A stretch of DNA of 64,000 nt, taken from NCBI GenBank assembly GCA_008711295.1, contig VUYV01000123.1, positions 490,903 to 554,902 of the forward strand, read 5' to 3'. The DNA is from Anarhynchus alexandrinus (lineage: Eukaryota; Chordata; Aves; Charadriiformes; Charadriidae). Below the pieces are notes generated by a model, which saw only the letters and a program-made list of their open reading frames with translations, ran no database searches and was not told the origin of the DNA. Below, one piece after another: positions 61,440-64,000 of this stretch (its first letter is position 1; each line of letters begins with the position of its first letter). A program made the position numbers and the translations under genes.

Positions 61440-61625
61440 AATCTTTAAACCGTATAGCCGTTCCAATAACAGCTGCTTGCGAGGCGGCCCTGGGAGTTCG
61501 TGGCGATTCCTGTGCTGTGCAGGGCTGCTCAGTGCTCTCATGTGTGTCCCTGGCAGCTCCCGGCTCCGGCTGCTCCAGCATAAAGATGTGTGCAGTCTCT
61601 GCAAAAAAAGTGGGAAGAAATGAGA
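61440..61625. other. GC- and CpG-elevated islet
   Basis: About nine CpGs in 180 bp, with words such as GCTTGCGAGGCGGCCCTGGG and CCCGGCTCCGGCTGC. Both strands are open for more than 100 codons across it, which is expected of GC-rich sequence. It could be a regulatory element or an old exon. No function can be read from it. Confidence 0.3.
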
Positions 61626-61689
61626 GCGGAAAGAAGGGGACAGCATGGCTAATTGTATGAATGACCCGTGTGCAGGAAAGCTACTGCTT

Positions 61690-62060
61690 TTGATATGATG
61701 GGGTTTCTCCCGCATTTTCCTTTGTGTTTCTGTTTGACATTTTGTTCTTGCTTGATTTTTTCTCTCTTTTTCTTTGTCTCTTTCCAACTCCTTTCCTCTC
61801 TTTTCCACTGTGCTTGTATGTCCCTTCACCACTTTTTATCTTCTCACTCTTTTCCTCTTATCATCCTATCTTTGTTAAATCATTTAAGTTGCTCTTGCTT
61901 TTAGAAATATTTCTTCCATTTCTCTCCATTTCCTCACCTATTTCCCTCCTGTCTCTTTTCCCCGCTTTTCTTCCTAAACTGCTTCTCACCCTTCCTTCTC
62001 TGCCTGATTTTCCCTGCTCTCTTCTGCGCTGCTCCCTCCCCCCTCTCTCCAAATCCCCTC
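61690..62060 (+). repeat. Pyrimidine-rich (CT-rich) tract
   Basis: Around 370 bp composed mainly of C and T in irregular TTTC, CTCT and CCTT words, ending CCCTCTCTCCAAATCCCCTC. It looks like a decayed CT microsatellite. The 163-codon minus-strand frame that enters it (Arg/Lys/Glu-rich) is an effect of this composition. Confidence 0.7.
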
Positions 62061-64000
62061 TCCATTATTCCCTATCTCTGGCTGCAGGTGCCTCAGCTGA
62101 AGGAATCTGAGACACTCCCAGGCTGGGGGGGAAGCGCCTCATGTATCCCTCCCACCCTGCAAGCGAGGGGAGGAGGGTGCTGCGTGTGCAGGTCTTGGGA
62201 CAATGGTTCCTGTCAACAGGATGTGGGAGTTTTATTTAAATGTGGGAATGTCCCATGAAAATTGGGACATCTGGCACCCTTACATTCCACGTCTGACTTC
62301 GGCTTCATCTGTTGCTCTTATGAGTGTCATAAACACGGGTAATTTCACAAGCCATAGGAGTCAGAGTACACAATAGATTGCATTGCAGATGGTATGCCTG
62401 CCCTTAAAAGGACTGGGTCTTGTAGAGTTACAGAGATTGCAGCTTGGCATATGCTGGAAAGAGAAACATAGACTCAGGAATGACAGATTCCACCAGTGTC
62501 ATCATGTACAAGCACAGAAAGTTAAAAATACTGCAGTCATGCTTTATATCCCGATTTAAAATCAGTAAGTAAAGAAATCAAACTGTGAAAATTAAAAAAA
62601 AGATAGACTGCATTGGTATCGGACCTACCATTCAGCGCTGGACTTCCGAGCACTCTGTAGACTAAATCATAGGTGCCTCATTTATGTGCCTAAAGTAGCA
62701 ATTTCCCAATAATCCTTCTAGAATCAGTGAAGAAAGTTAGACATCTCGAGGAGACCATTCAGAGCACCTAGACTGATCTGCTCCTGTCTTCAAGAGCCAG
62801 GACCTTCAAGTGGTCTGTCTCTTCTATTCTGGGGTGGCTCTGCTTCTAACTCAAACACCCCTCTCACATGGCCCAAGTTAGTCTTCCTCTTTCCTGCCAT
62901 TTCAATATCTTATAATTTTGTAGAGTTTCCTGTACATTTTTCCACAAAAAACAGGCAAACAGACATTTTGCTCTACATGTTTGCAGTCCTGGTCCTGTCC
63001 TTGACTTTGCAAGCATCGCGGTGGTTCCCACTGTGTGAACATGGTGTATGTTTTAGAAGTGGGTTGGCTTGCAGGTAATAGTCAAATTTTTGGCTCCAGT
63101 TATTTTGTGATTTGGGGCCACATCACCAATCAGATAGCCAGCAGAGGGAGTGCAAGTTATCTCTCTTGGTGCCCACGGCTGTTGGTGCCCGTGCAAGGAA
63201 ATGGCTCTAATGTAAATAGCAGAGCCTGTTCATTTAAACAGGACAGATAACATGATAGAAACGAGTTGCCAGATGGATGAGACTAGTTGATGAGAGGAAT
63301 GTTTTTTCTAAGCATTAAGAGGATCATATGCACAATGTCAGATGAAAAATAAACTGGCAAGAATTTAATTAATGTCATCTGCTTAATCCAGAAATCCTTT
63401 TTGGTTGTTGATTTAAATCAGATTCTTTTTCAGAAGTTCTTGGAAAAAAGCCTTTGTTACTTTCAAGACTGTGTACTTCGCAATCTGCCTCTGAAGTTAC
63501 GGGTTAGGGGCAAGAGGGGAGAGGTGACAGAGGCTGCAAAGGAAAATAATTTTCTTTGGGAACTGCATTCCTTTCCACAATTAATTCCCATCTCCTTTAA
63601 GGGTTAGAGTTAGCTGCTTCCCAGGAAGCCCTCTCCTTTTTTTTAGGCACGTGGAAGATGTGGCAAAGATAAGATGACTGAAAAAACTGTGGACATCTCA
63701 TATGGCCCCTAACTGTATAGATTTTGTTGAGTATACAGAGTTTTAAATCCATTCGAGATGGATTTAACAGCCTTAGTGACACTTTTGGGAGATGAGAGCT
63801 GGATCCTGTCAACTGACTGGAGTCATGGCAAGAATATACTACATTAGGTACCGGGTGTTAAGCTTTGCCTTAGGGTTAATACCTGATTCTTTAACCACTT
63901 TGCTAGACTATTTACTAAAACCCAAACTTGTCCCATTTTATCAGTCTATCTGGCATCTCCTTTGAAACAGCGCTGTGGGTCCAGTAAGACACTGAGATGG
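62061..64000. other. Noncoding stretch to the window end
   Basis: No gene or recognised repeat. Words such as GGTGCCTCATTTATGTGCCT (about 62,671-62,690) recall the TAGGTGCCTAA-type motif scattered in bird and reptile DNA, but the match is too short to annotate as an element. Confidence 0.5.

Noticed and set aside
61341..61832. 163-codon minus-strand frame, Lys/Arg/Glu-rich
   Set aside because: It arises from a pyrimidine-rich tract read in reverse plus a GC-rich islet. No motif, no splice context, and overlapping plus-strand frames are just as open.

Overview
The window looks like vertebrate nuclear DNA, most likely from a bird. The clearest sign is six fragments of CR1 non-LTR retrotransposons. 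Three end in the short tandem octamer ATTCTATG or its start, and others end in the ATTCTGTG form, on one strand or the other. Dispersed repeats are otherwise sparse. The base composition is AT-rich and CpG-poor, and no Alu, L1, or recent DNA transposons are recognisable. A crocodilian or turtle cannot be excluded from CR1 alone, but the low repeat density fits a bird better. There is no sign of prokaryotic organisation: no operons, no dense coding, no Shine-Dalgarno-led genes, and no CRISPR array.

I find no complete protein-coding gene and no rRNA or tRNA gene. The only certain coding-derived sequence is the broken CR1 ORF2 (reverse transcriptase and C-terminal region) at 32.9-33.3 kb, 49.2-50.0 kb, 51.6-52.1 kb and 53.3 kb.

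Layout. 1-11 kb: AT-rich noncoding DNA with a GC- and CpG-elevated block at 3.69-4.2 kb and a MIR-like SINE relic at 6.5 kb. 11.4-16.1 kb: a second MIR-like relic, an old CR1 tail, and four short minus-strand segments that look like exons (acceptor, open frame, donor). 16-26 kb: featureless apart from an old tRNA-related SINE-like relic at 24.6 kb. 26.66-26.89 kb: a CpG-richer, open, exon-like block. 28.7-34 kb: two small tandem duplications, low-complexity GT- and AC-rich tracts, and one well-preserved CR1 3' end. 34-44 kb: mostly empty, with an exon-like segment at 42.1 kb and one ambiguous base in a T run at 36,886. 44.5-46.5 kb: a long homopurine (GAAAAA)n microsatellite and a 9-bp minisatellite. 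48.2-53.5 kb: a cluster of four CR1 fragments, two on each strand, and an ambiguous base at 53,294 that hides about 105 bp of missing CR1 sequence. 53.5-64 kb: unremarkable, ending with a GC-elevated islet and a 370-bp pyrimidine-rich tract at 61.4-62.1 kb.

The window therefore reads as an intron or intergenic stretch. The exon-like segments could be parts of one minus-strand gene, or its decayed remains, but without protein or RNA comparison they stay hypotheses. I do not see an obvious new biological system. The items most worth checking are the phase-compatible exon-like chain at 12.1-16.1 kb, the CpG-rich block at 26.7 kb, the near-identical inverted CR1 tails, and the hidden gap at 53,294.
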